Positions 1 to 7,098 of a stretch of 13,552 nt of DNA are shown one piece after another; position 1 is the stretch's first letter, and every line of letters starts with the position of its first letter. Made by a program: the position numbers and the translations under genes. The notes beneath the pieces were generated by a model. It saw only the letters and a list, made by a program, of their open reading frames with translations. It ran no database searches and had not been told where the DNA came from. The DNA is taken from the NCBI GenBank assembly GCA_002067555.1, contig MVQQ01000145.1:1-13552 (forward strand). Direction: 5' to 3'. The DNA is from Syntrophorhabdus sp. PtaB.Bin184. Lineage in GTDB: Bacteria > Desulfobacterota > Syntrophorhabdia > Syntrophorhabdales > Syntrophorhabdaceae.

Positions 1-210
1 CCCGGACATGTCGACGCTGCGTTCCTTGAGGAAGGATATACCCTCCATATCGAAATCGCTGCCCACCGTGGCCACCATGCCGACATCGGTGAAGAAACTG
101 GCGGCATTGGTGAAGTGCAGGGCGGACCCCCCGAGGACGTTGTCCGCCTTCCCGAAGGGGGTCTCTATGGAGTCGTAGGCGACCGTTCCCGCAACGAGGA
201 GCTTGATCAT
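1..210 (-). CDS. PfkB-family carbohydrate/nucleoside kinase, N-terminal part (runs off the window)
   Basis: Reading the minus strand from the ATG at 210 gives 70 uninterrupted codons to the window edge, beginning MIKLLVAGTVAYDSIETPFG. The N-terminal beta-strand with a G-T-V-A-Y-D-S segment, the GGSALHFTNAA motif (about residues 27-37) and the following ATVGSDF are the usual opening of the PfkB/ribokinase fold, where the Gly-Gly motif lies at the substrate pocket. The family phosphorylates sugars or nucleosides with ATP; the C-terminal catalytic GAGD motif lies outside the window. The ATG overlaps the ahcY stop codon in an ATGA junction, so the two are translationally coupled. Since AhcY releases adenosine, an adenosine kinase role is an attractive inference, but this fragment cannot separate it from ribokinase-like or other sugar kinases. 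The family call is secure; the substrate is unknown. Confidence 0.82.
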   Translation of the reverse strand, partial: MIKLLVAGTVAYDSIETPFGKADNVLGGSALHFTNAASFFTDVGMVATVGSDFDMEGISFLKERSVDMSG

Positions 211-1532
211 GTCCCCATCTCCCATGACGCGAGGTACGTCCTCTGCTCGTCCGTCAGGGTATCGATGGTGATGCCCGCCGACGCGAGCTTGAGCAGGGCA
301 ACCTGCTGGTCGATGTCTTTCGGCACGGAGTAGACCTTCTTCTCCAGTTTCTTGGCGTTCTTCCACATGTACTCCGAGCAGAGCGCCTGGTTCGCGAAGC
401 TCATGTCCATAACGTCCGAGGGATGCCCCTCCGCACAGGCGAGGTTGACAAGCCTGCCCTCGCCGAGGACGAATATCTTCTTGCCGCTCTTGAGAGTGTA
501 CTCGTCAATGAACTGCCGGATCCGCCTTTTCGACTTCTTCATCTTCTCCAGGGTGTCGAGGTCAAGCTCAACGTTGAAGTGCCCCGAGTTGCAGACCATG
601 GCCCCGTCCTTCATCTTTTCGAAGTGTTCCTTGCGGATGACGTGGATGTCGCCGGTCGTGGTGACGAAGATGTCGCCGATGGCCGCCGCCTTTTCCATCT
701 CCATGACCTCAAAGCCGTCCATGTGGGCTTCGAGGGCCCGAAGAGGATCGACCTCGGCGACGATGACGCGGGCGCCGAGGCCCTTCGCCCTCATGGTGAC
801 GCCCTTGCCGCACCAGCCGTACCCGGCAAGCACGAAGGTGGCGCCGGCAAACAGGACATTCGTGGCGCGGAGGATGCCATCGATGGTGCTCTGGCCCGTG
901 CCGTAACGGTTGTCGAACATGTGCTTCGTCAACGCGTCGTTCACGGCGACCACGGGGAACTGGAGAACGCCTTCCTTTTCCATGCTCTTCAGGCGTATGA
1001 CACCCGTTGTCGTCTCCTCCATGGAGCCGACCACATCACCGATCAAGGTTTGCTTTTCTTTCTTGCCCAGTTTCTTGTACCACCTCTTGATGCTGTCGTG
1101 GAGGGCCTCGGTGCGGTCGAAGGCGATCATGTGGAGGGCGCCGACAAGGTCGGCCCCGTCATCCATGGTAATGTTGGGCATGAAGGCCAGGGCCTTCATG
1201 ATGTGGTCGTAGTACTGGCGGTCTGTCTCGCCCTTGATGCAGAAGGCGGGTATCTTGAGATGCTTTACGATCGCGGCCGCCACGTCATCCTGGGTGCTCA
1301 AGGGGTTCGACGCGCAGACCACCACCTCGGCGCCGCCGGCTTTCAGGGTCTTCATGAGATTTCCCGTCTCCGACGTCACGTGGAGGCAACAGGCGATCCT
1401 CACGCCCTTTAAGGGCTTCTTCTTCGCGAACCTCTGCGCGATCTGGCCGAGAACGGGCATCCTTCTGCCCGCCCAATCTATCTTTTCCAGCCCGGCATCG
1501 GCCAGCTTTATGTCCTTCACATCATAATCCAT
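207..1532 (-). CDS. ahcY: Adenosylhomocysteinase (S-adenosyl-L-homocysteine hydrolase)
   Basis: This cytoplasmic, NAD-dependent enzyme splits S-adenosylhomocysteine into adenosine and homocysteine, relieving product inhibition of methyltransferases. The 441-residue protein shows the substrate region LHVTSETGNL (about 50-59), the EETTTGV segment (172-178), the catalytic VNDALTKHMFDN stretch (198-208, Lys203 and Asp207), the Rossmann NAD-binding loop GYGWCGKG (237-244) and a C-terminal substrate segment with GHFNVE and EGHPSDVMDMSF. The start is supported by AAGGAG seven bases upstream. The protein ends in ASWEMGT and lacks the K-x-x-x-Y-x-Y tail of the common eukaryotic/proteobacterial form, which reaches into the neighbouring subunit's NAD site; from memory this ending is like archaeal or Thermotoga-type enzymes. 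It lies 36 bp after metK and overlaps the PfkB kinase by 4 bp, forming a methyl-cycle unit. Confidence 0.97.
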   Translation of the reverse strand: MDYDVKDIKLADAGLEKIDWAGRRMPVLGQIAQRFAKKKPLKGVRIACCLHVTSETGNLMKTLKAGGAEVVVCASNPLSTQDDVAAAIVKHLKIPAFCIKGETDRQYYDHIMKALAFMPNITMDDGADLVGALHMIAFDRTEALHDSIKRWYKKLGKKEKQTLIGDVVGSMEETTTGVIRLKSMEKEGVLQFPVVAVNDALTKHMFDNRYGTGQSTIDGILRATNVLFAGATFVLAGYGWCGKGVTMRAKGLGARVIVAEVDPLRALEAHMDGFEVMEMEKAAAIGDIFVTTTGDIHVIRKEHFEKMKDGAMVCNSGHFNVELDLDTLEKMKKSKRRIRQFIDEYTLKSGKKIFVLGEGRLVNLACAEGHPSDVMDMSFANQALCSEYMWKNAKKLEKKVYSVPKDIDQQVALLKLASAGITIDTLTDEQRTYLASWEMGT

Positions 1533-1568
1533 ATACGTTCTCCTTCAATCGATATCGTTCGCGCAGGC

Positions 1569-2732
1569 CTATATTCCCGCAGCCTTCCTTATCTCTTCCA
1601 CCATGTCGAGCTTCTCCCAGGTGAACTCCGGCTCGTTCCTGCCGAAATGGCCGCCGCAGGCAGTCTTTCTGTAGATGGGTCTCAGAAGGTCGAGTTTCTC
1701 GATGATCTTTCTCGGCCGCATGTCGAAGAGGTCGTTGACGATCTGCGCGATCTTGTCGGGGCTTATCTTCGAGGTGCCCTGGGTGTCTATCATGACGGAT
1801 ACGGGCTCAGCGACGCCGATGGTGTAGGCTATCTGGAGCTCGAGCCTGTCGGCAAGCCCGGCGGCAACGAGGTTCTTCGCGATGTAGCGGGCCATGTAGG
1901 AGGCACTGCGGTCGACCTTTGACGGGTCCTTCCCGGAGAAGGCACCGCCGCCATGGCTCCCGACGCCGCCATAGGTGTCGACGATGATCTTTCGTCCCGT
2001 GACGCCGCAGTCTCCCTTGGGTCCACCCACCACGAACCTTCCCGTTGAGTTGATGTAGATCTTCGTGTTGTCGTCCATGAGTTCCGGCGGGACGATCTTC
2101 TTGATGACCTCTTCCGTGATGCCTTCGCGGATCTTCTCAATCGTCACGTCGGGGTTGTGCTGGGCGGCGATGACGACGGCGTCCACCCTGACGGGTTGCC
2201 TGTCGATGTACTCTATTGTCACCTGGCTCTTGCCGTCGGGGCGCAGAAACGGAAGGGTCCCGTCCTTGCGGACATCGGCGAGCTTTCTTATGAGCTTGTG
2301 GGCATACATGATGGACATGGGCATGAACTCCGCCGTCTCATTGCAGGCGTACCCGAACATGAGGCCCTGGTCGCCGGCGCCCTGCTCGTGGTCGGCCGTC
2401 TCGTTGACGCCCATGGCGATATCGGGAGACTGTTCGTCGATGGCCGTGAGGACCGCGCAGGTCTCCCAGTCGAAACCCATCGACGAATCGTTGTACCCTA
2501 TCTCCTTCACCGTCTCCCTGACAATCTCGGGGACGTTGACGTAGCTCGAGGTCGTTATCTCACCGCCGACGAGGGCAAGACCCGTCGTCACGTAGGTCTC
2601 GCAGGCGACCCGGGCCTTCGGGTCGTCCTTGATTATCGCGTCGAGCACGGCGTCAGATATCTGGTCGGAAACCTTGTCCGGATGTCCTTCAGCAACCGAT
2701 TCAGACGTGAATAAGAACCTGCTCATTCCCAT
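1569..2732 (-). CDS. metK: S-adenosylmethionine synthetase (methionine adenosyltransferase)
   Basis: MetK makes S-adenosylmethionine from methionine and ATP, releasing phosphate and pyrophosphate; it acts as a cytoplasmic tetramer needing Mg and K ions. The 387 residues match the usual bacterial length. Visible signatures are SVAEGHPDK (12-20, with the ATP-binding His17), the GAGDQGLMFGYA signature (118-129) and the glycine-rich GGGAFSGKDPSKVDRS loop (261-276). The first ATG is preferred over the Met at residue 3 because a strong AAGGAGG lies eight bases upstream of it. The 45-bp gap to ptsI is too short for a SAM riboswitch, and I see no convincing promoter in it, so readthrough from the PTS genes is likely. 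ahcY follows directly, giving synthesis of SAM and removal of its spent product in one unit. Confidence 0.98.
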   Translation of the reverse strand: MGMSRFLFTSESVAEGHPDKVSDQISDAVLDAIIKDDPKARVACETYVTTGLALVGGEITTSSYVNVPEIVRETVKEIGYNDSSMGFDWETCAVLTAIDEQSPDIAMGVNETADHEQGAGDQGLMFGYACNETAEFMPMSIMYAHKLIRKLADVRKDGTLPFLRPDGKSQVTIEYIDRQPVRVDAVVIAAQHNPDVTIEKIREGITEEVIKKIVPPELMDDNTKIYINSTGRFVVGGPKGDCGVTGRKIIVDTYGGVGSHGGGAFSGKDPSKVDRSASYMARYIAKNLVAAGLADRLELQIAYTIGVAEPVSVMIDTQGTSKISPDKIAQIVNDLFDMRPRKIIEKLDLLRPIYRKTACGGHFGRNEPEFTWEKLDMVEEIRKAAGI

Positions 2733-2777
2733 TGTATGATCCTCCTTGGATATTAGTCTTTGATAGACTTCATCATG

Positions 2778-4562
2778 CTATCCCCGGGCCTTCGGGAAGT
2801 CCCCGGGGAATAATCGTGCCATTTCGTTCTTTAAAAGAAGCTCCGCCTCCGCGGGAGAGTCCTTCTTCATGATCTCTTCGAGGAGCTCCCGGCAGTACCC
2901 GTGATCGAGCCCCCGGATCGCCTTTTTCGCCCGCGGTATGGCATAGGGGTTCATGCTTATCTCGTCGAGGCCAAGGCCCAGAAGCACCGGGACATAGCGC
3001 GGCTCCCCCGCCATCTCACCGCACAGAGCGATGGTGATCTTGTGGGCATGGGCGTCGTCGACGGCCTTTTTGATCATCTTCAGGACGGCGGGGTGGAGCG
3101 GTTCGTACAGGTACGAAACATACTCGTTGACCCTGTCGATGGCGAGGGCGTACTGTATGAGATCGTTCGTCCCGATACTGAAAAAATCGACCTCCGGGGC
3201 AAGCATATCGCTTATCATGCACGCCGACGGCACCTCTATCATGATCCCCGTCTTTATGTCCCTGTTGTAGGCGATCCGCTTGCGCGAGAGCTCTTCCATG
3301 CACTCGGCGATGATGGCCTTCGCCTTCCGAACCTCCTCGATACCCGAGACCATGGGGATGAGGATGCGAAGGGGCCCGTACTCGCTGGCCCTCAGGATCC
3401 CCTTCAGCTGAGCCTTGAAAAGGGGAACCTCCTTGATGCACAGCCGTATGGCCCTTAAGCCCATGGCGGGATTTATCTCCTTGGGCATTTCGATCTCGGA
3501 GACGAACTTGTCGCCGCCGATGTCAAGGGTTCGTATGGTAATATACTGGAGGGTCTTGCTCTCCGCCAGCTTGCGATATATGTGGTAATGATCCATTTCC
3601 GTGGGAAGGTCGTGCTTTCGTGAAAGATAGATGTACTCCGTCCTGTACAGGCCTATACCGGTGGCACCGTATTTTTCGACGATGTCCATCTCCGCGAGAA
3701 GCTCAATGTTGGCGCCCACCCTCATACGGAAACCGTCCTTCGTCTCGGCCTTGAGCCGGGCCACCCTGAGGTGCTCCTTCTTCAGGTTCCTGAGGTGGAC
3801 CTGCTTTGCGACGTACTCCTTCTGGACCTCCCTGGCGGGGTTGATGATGACGACGCCTTCGTCGCCATCTATGATAACGAAGTCGTTGTTCTTCGCGAGG
3901 CTCGTCACGTTGCCCACGCCGACCACGGCAGGGATCTCGAGGGCCCGCGCCACAATGGACGTGTGGGACGTCCGGCCGCCGACGTCGGTCGCGAACCCGG
4001 AGATACGGTTGAGGTTGAGCTGTATCGTGTCGGCGGGGGACAGATCATGGGCGATAATGATGGATTTACCCTTCACCGCCCTCGCGTCTATGCGCGGTTT
4101 CTTCCCCACGACGAGGATCCTGGCGAGCCTCTCGTAGATGTACCTGATGTCCTGACCCCTCTCCCTGAGATACGGGTCCTCCACCTTATCGAAGCTGGCA
4201 AGGAACCGCGATACCACGACATCGAGGGCCCATTCCGCGTTTATGAGCTCACCGCGGATCACGTCGATGACGGAATTGACGAAGAAGGGGTCCTGAAGGA
4301 TGAGTATATGGGCGTCAATGATGAAGGCGTGTTTCCTCACATCATCGTCGGGAATGGAATCCTTGATGTGGTTGAGCTGGTCGATCGCCCCCTGGACGGC
4401 GCTCCTGATGCGGCTGATCTCGCGCTCCACCTGGCGCGGGGATATGGAGCGTTTCGTTATCGCCACCTTGTCCCTGTCGATGAGGCGCACCCTCCCCATG
4501 GTTATTCCCGAGGATACGCCGATCCCTTTCAGGGTCTGATTGACGAGCGTGTCTTCCTTCAT
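2778..4562 (-). CDS. ptsI: PTS Enzyme I (phosphoenolpyruvate-protein phosphotransferase)
   Basis: Enzyme I takes phosphate from phosphoenolpyruvate and passes it to HPr, opening the PTS phosphorelay in the cytoplasm. At 594 residues it is slightly longer than the classical form (about 575) and has no N-terminal GAF domain, so it is the EI-PtsI type rather than EI-Ntr (PtsP). In order it shows the N-terminal HPr-binding helical region (about 30-145), the swivelling phosphohistidine domain with GGRTSHTSIVARAL (active His200), then the PEP-binding TIM barrel with GLYRTEYIYL (304-313), FFSIGTNDLIQYALAIDR (460-477) and the catalytic Cys514 in ALCGEMAGE. Its ATG overlaps the ptsH stop by 4 bp (ATGA), so HPr and Enzyme I are co-translated. 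No sugar-specific membrane component accompanies it here, which points to a signalling role. Confidence 0.98.
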   Translation of the reverse strand: MKEDTLVNQTLKGIGVSSGITMGRVRLIDRDKVAITKRSISPRQVEREISRIRSAVQGAIDQLNHIKDSIPDDDVRKHAFIIDAHILILQDPFFVNSVIDVIRGELINAEWALDVVVSRFLASFDKVEDPYLRERGQDIRYIYERLARILVVGKKPRIDARAVKGKSIIIAHDLSPADTIQLNLNRISGFATDVGGRTSHTSIVARALEIPAVVGVGNVTSLAKNNDFVIIDGDEGVVIINPAREVQKEYVAKQVHLRNLKKEHLRVARLKAETKDGFRMRVGANIELLAEMDIVEKYGATGIGLYRTEYIYLSRKHDLPTEMDHYHIYRKLAESKTLQYITIRTLDIGGDKFVSEIEMPKEINPAMGLRAIRLCIKEVPLFKAQLKGILRASEYGPLRILIPMVSGIEEVRKAKAIIAECMEELSRKRIAYNRDIKTGIMIEVPSACMISDMLAPEVDFFSIGTNDLIQYALAIDRVNEYVSYLYEPLHPAVLKMIKKAVDDAHAHKITIALCGEMAGEPRYVPVLLGLGLDEISMNPYAIPRAKKAIRGLDHGYCRELLEEIMKKDSPAEAELLLKNEMARLFPGDFPKARG

Positions 4563-4825
4563 TCCTCGTTGAATCCGTCGTCGATGAGGCCTCCCAGATC
4601 ACGGAAGGCCTTTTCCTCGTCCTCGCCTTCGGTTTTGAGGACGATCTTGCTTCCCAGGGGACAGGCGAGCATGAGAAGGCCCATGATGCTCTTGCCGTTC
4701 ACCTCCATCCCGTCCTTTTCGACCATCACGATAGAGTTATACTTAGCCGCCGCCTTTACGAACATCGCGGCCGCGCGCGCGTGGAGGCCGAGCCTGTTCC
4801 TGATCGTAAATATTCCTTCCTGCAT
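4559..4825 (-). CDS. ptsH: Phosphocarrier protein HPr
   Basis: HPr is the small cytoplasmic phosphocarrier between Enzyme I and EIIA proteins. The 88-residue protein has the catalytic histidine exactly at position 15 in LGLHARAAA and a serine exactly at position 46 in VNGKSIMGLL. Ser46 is the site modified by HPr kinase/phosphorylase in the family, and hprK is encoded about 1.3 kb upstream in the same gene run, so dual control at His15 and Ser46 is well supported by motif plus context. It sits 6 bp after the mannose-type EIIA gene and overlaps ptsI by 4 bp. This could be called an NPr-like protein in proteobacterial nomenclature; the intact Ser46 environment makes HPr the safer name. Confidence 0.96.
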   Translation of the reverse strand: MQEGIFTIRNRLGLHARAAAMFVKAAAKYNSIVMVEKDGMEVNGKSIMGLLMLACPLGSKIVLKTEGEDEEKAFRDLGGLIDDGFNEE

Positions 4826-4831
4826 CGCTCC

Positions 4832-5242
4832 TCAGTCCTTTTTTCTGGCCTTCAGCACGTCCGTGGCGAGATATATGTTCTTCTGCCCGTACTGTGTGAT
4901 AAAACTGGCCAGTTCGTCGAGCGTTTTCCCCTCGCGGTACGTCACGAGCTTGATAAGCATGGGAAGGTTGACACCGGCCACCACCTCGACGCGGTCCTCC
5001 TCCAGGAAGGAAAGACTGATGTTTGAGGGTGTGCCGCCGAACATGTCCGTCAGGATGATGACCCCATCGCCCGTATCCGAGCTCTTCAGGGCCGAGATGA
5101 TCTTCTCCTTGGTCTTTTCCACCGGATCGCTGGGAAATATGTCGACGGCTATAAACTGCTCCTGCTCTCCCACAATCAGCTCGGTGGCGGCCACCATCTC
5201 ACGTGCGAGATTGAAATGTGCCACCACTACGAGACCGGTCAT
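4832..5242 (-). CDS. PTS EIIA component, mannose/fructose/sorbose family, stand-alone
   Basis: This 136-residue single-domain protein is a mannose-family EIIA: strand MTGLVVVAHF with the likely phosphorylated His9, the ELIVG helix end (21-25), and the conserved LTDMFGGTPSN loop (64-74) with Asp66 near the active site. In sugar transport it would accept phosphate from HPr and pass it to EIIB; here no EIIB, EIIC or EIID gene is present before or after it. The arrangement EIIA-Man/ptsH/ptsI directly after hprK and rapZ suggests a signalling phospho-acceptor, similar in idea to EIIA-Ntr. It lies 9 bp after rapZ and 6 bp before ptsH. The residue after the active histidine is Phe instead of the glycine often seen in sugar-transport members, a small departure. 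Function beyond phospho-acceptance is not known from sequence. Confidence 0.92.
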   Translation of the reverse strand: MTGLVVVAHFNLAREMVAATELIVGEQEQFIAVDIFPSDPVEKTKEKIISALKSSDTGDGVIILTDMFGGTPSNISLSFLEEDRVEVVAGVNLPMLIKLVTYREGKTLDELASFITQYGQKNIYLATDVLKARKKD

Positions 5243-5251
5243 TTCGCCTCC

Positions 5252-6103
5252 TTACCTCTTCTCTATGTCCCGATGGACGGTGGATACGCTGTAGCCCATG
5301 GTGTTAAGCTGCTCCGCCAGTTCTCCGGCGATGAACACCGAGCGGTGTTTTCCGCCTGTGCAACCGAAACAGACGGTGAGATAGCTCTTCCCTTCCTTTT
5401 CGAATAACGGAATAAGGTACACCAAAAACTCCGAAAGAAAAAGGAAATATTTGCTGAACACCTCCTGCGACCTGATGAATTCCCTGACTTCCTCATCGAG
5501 CCCCGTGCGGTCCCGCAGCTCTTCCACGAAAAAGGGGTTCGGCAGGAATCTCACATCGAGAACGATGTCGGCTTCAAGGGGAAGACCGAAGGCGTACCCG
5601 AAGGACATGACGTTGATCTTCATCCGCTGCTCATGGGCGCCGTATCTCTCGAGTGCCAGGCGGCGCAGCTCGTGGGGGGTCAGATGGGTCGTGTCTATGA
5701 CCTGGTCGGCCATGTTCCGGAGCCAGGTCATCAGCTTGCGCTCCTCCGTCAGCGCGTCCTTTACGTTGGATGAATCGAAGAGGGGGTGGGACCGCCTCGT
5801 TTCGCGATACCTCCGGACGAGGCTTTCATCCGAGCTTTCCAGGAAAAGGACCCGGGCGCCGAAACCTTTCTTTGCCCTTTCGATGATGTCCCGTCCGTTC
5901 TCGAAGAAGTCTCTCAGGCGCACGTCGATGACGAAGGCGCACCGGGTGATCTTCTCCCCCTCGTCCCGGTTGAGTTCGAGGAACTTGAGGAGCAGAAGGA
6001 TGGGGAAGTTGTCGACACAGAAGAAGCCCGCGTCCTCGAGAGCCCTGAGGAATGTTGTTTTCCCCGATCCGGATATGCCGCTGACGATGAGAACATCCTT
6101 CAT
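5252..6103 (-). CDS. rapZ: RNase adapter protein / nucleotide-binding protein RapZ (YvcJ family)
   Basis: The 283-residue protein has a P-loop GISGSGKT (9-16), the AFVIDVRLRDFF segment (56-67), the family's conserved C-terminal core FGYAFGLPLEADIVLDVRF (168-186), and the GCTGGKHRS motif (247-255). In E. coli RapZ guides RNase E to the GlmZ small RNA to control glucosamine-6-phosphate synthase; in Firmicutes YvcJ is a GTP-binding protein affecting competence. Which role applies here is unknown. The chosen ATG at 6103 overlaps the hprK stop as ATGA and starts directly with MKDVLIVSGISGSGKTT; the longer open frame upstream lies inside hprK and is not coding. The C-terminus ends HRDIEKR, retaining part of the basic tail used for RNA binding in E. 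coli but lacking its last residues. It is sandwiched between hprK and PTS genes, as in the enteric ptsN-rapZ-npr cluster. Confidence 0.96.
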   Translation of the reverse strand: MKDVLIVSGISGSGKTTFLRALEDAGFFCVDNFPILLLLKFLELNRDEGEKITRCAFVIDVRLRDFFENGRDIIERAKKGFGARVLFLESSDESLVRRYRETRRSHPLFDSSNVKDALTEERKLMTWLRNMADQVIDTTHLTPHELRRLALERYGAHEQRMKINVMSFGYAFGLPLEADIVLDVRFLPNPFFVEELRDRTGLDEEVREFIRSQEVFSKYFLFLSEFLVYLIPLFEKEGKSYLTVCFGCTGGKHRSVFIAGELAEQLNTMGYSVSTVHRDIEKR

Positions 6104-7038
6104 TCCGTTCCGCCCTCCACGGATCTCTGCATCCTCTTCTCCAGTTCCACGGCGGTGTTGATGCCCTGCCTGCGGAGAATGAAGTTGCGGCATGCAAGCT
6201 CGATGATCGCCGAGACATTCTTGCCCGAACTGATGGGTATCCTGACGAAGGGCAGGTCGACGCTGAGTACCTTGAACTTCTCTTCCCTCAAGCCCACCCT
6301 TTCGCACTCAAGGGAGGTGTCCCAGTCGAAGAGCTCGATGACGAGATCTATCTTCTTCTTGTCGAGGACCGCCGATACGCCGAAGAGATGCCGGATGTCG
6401 ACGATGCCCACGCCCCGTATCTCGAGCAGGCTCTTTATCATCTCCGGCGCCTCGCCGTAAAGGTCGATGGCCCCGATCTTCTTCACATGCACGGCATCAT
6501 CGACGACAAGGCGGTGGCCCCGCATGATAAGCTCGAGGGCGTTCTCGCTCTTGCCGATGCCGGGCCTTCCCATGATGAGGGCGCCCACGCCCAGGATGTC
6601 CATGAGTACGCCATGGACCGTGGTCGACGGGGCGAGCTTTTCCTCCAGGAGCTTCGTTATCCTTTCGATGAATATGGAGGTGACGAGCTTTGTCCGCAGA
6701 AGGGGGATGCCCTTTTCCTCCGCGGAAACGACGAAAAACTCGGGCACCTTCAGGTTCCGGGAGATGATGAAGCACACCACGTTGTTCTTGCAGAGCTCCC
6801 TGATGATGCGCCTGCTCTCGGCCTCCGTGAGCGACCTCAGGTAGGAGATCTCGATGTTCCCCAGTATCTGCACCCTGTGGGGATGGAGGTAGACCATGTG
6901 ACCCGTGATGACGAGGCCGAGCTTCTGGATCCTCGGGTTGTAGATCTTCCGGGCAAGGCCCTTCTTCCCGGCAAGGACCTCGAGCTCCAATCCGTACAGC
7001 TCGTCATCTACAAGCTGTTGAACCTCTATCCCCTTCAT
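6100..7038 (-). CDS. hprK: HPr kinase/phosphorylase
   Basis: HprK phosphorylates HPr on Ser46 with ATP or pyrophosphate and reverses the reaction with phosphate. From the ATG at 7038 the protein has 312 residues, the usual family length, with an N-terminal domain (about 1-130), a VHGV histidine (142), the P-loop GRPGIGKS followed by ENALELI (157-171), the VVDDA acidic pair (Asp180, Asp181) and the family signature EIRGVGIVDIRHLFG (206-220). A TTG 51 bases upstream gives a longer frame but has no ribosome site, whereas the ATG has GGAAGAGG just before it and the protein then begins at the normal family position. The P-loop has Arg-Pro where many members have an acidic or polar residue then Ser. 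It precedes rapZ with a 4-bp overlap and follows ptsN by 60 bp. HPr with Ser46 is encoded downstream. Confidence 0.96.
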   Translation of the reverse strand: MKGIEVQQLVDDELYGLELEVLAGKKGLARKIYNPRIQKLGLVITGHMVYLHPHRVQILGNIEISYLRSLTEAESRRIIRELCKNNVVCFIISRNLKVPEFFVVSAEEKGIPLLRTKLVTSIFIERITKLLEEKLAPSTTVHGVLMDILGVGALIMGRPGIGKSENALELIMRGHRLVVDDAVHVKKIGAIDLYGEAPEMIKSLLEIRGVGIVDIRHLFGVSAVLDKKKIDLVIELFDWDTSLECERVGLREEKFKVLSVDLPFVRIPISSGKNVSAIIELACRNFILRRQGINTAVELEKRMQRSVEGGTE

Positions 7039-7098
7039 ACGCCTCTTCCACGGGATCCTTTCCCCCAGGGCCCCCGAAACCTCCCTCAAAACAGGTTG

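Noticed and set aside
2755..2769. Small AGTCT/AGACT hairpin upstream of the metK ribosome site, or a SAM riboswitch
   Set aside because: The stem is 5 bp and the whole gap is 45 bp, far too short for a known SAM riboswitch; likely chance.
3771..5294. Plus-strand open frame of 507 codons opposite ptsI, ptsH and the EIIA gene
   Set aside because: It crosses three well-supported minus-strand genes and reads as a low-complexity antisense translation.
6104..6307. Upstream extension of the rapZ frame by 68 codons
   Set aside because: It overlaps the hprK coding end, and the RapZ P-loop domain starts right at the ATG at 6103.
7039..7089. TTG start giving a 17-residue longer HprK
   Set aside because: No ribosome site precedes the TTG, and the added residues are outside the normal family start.
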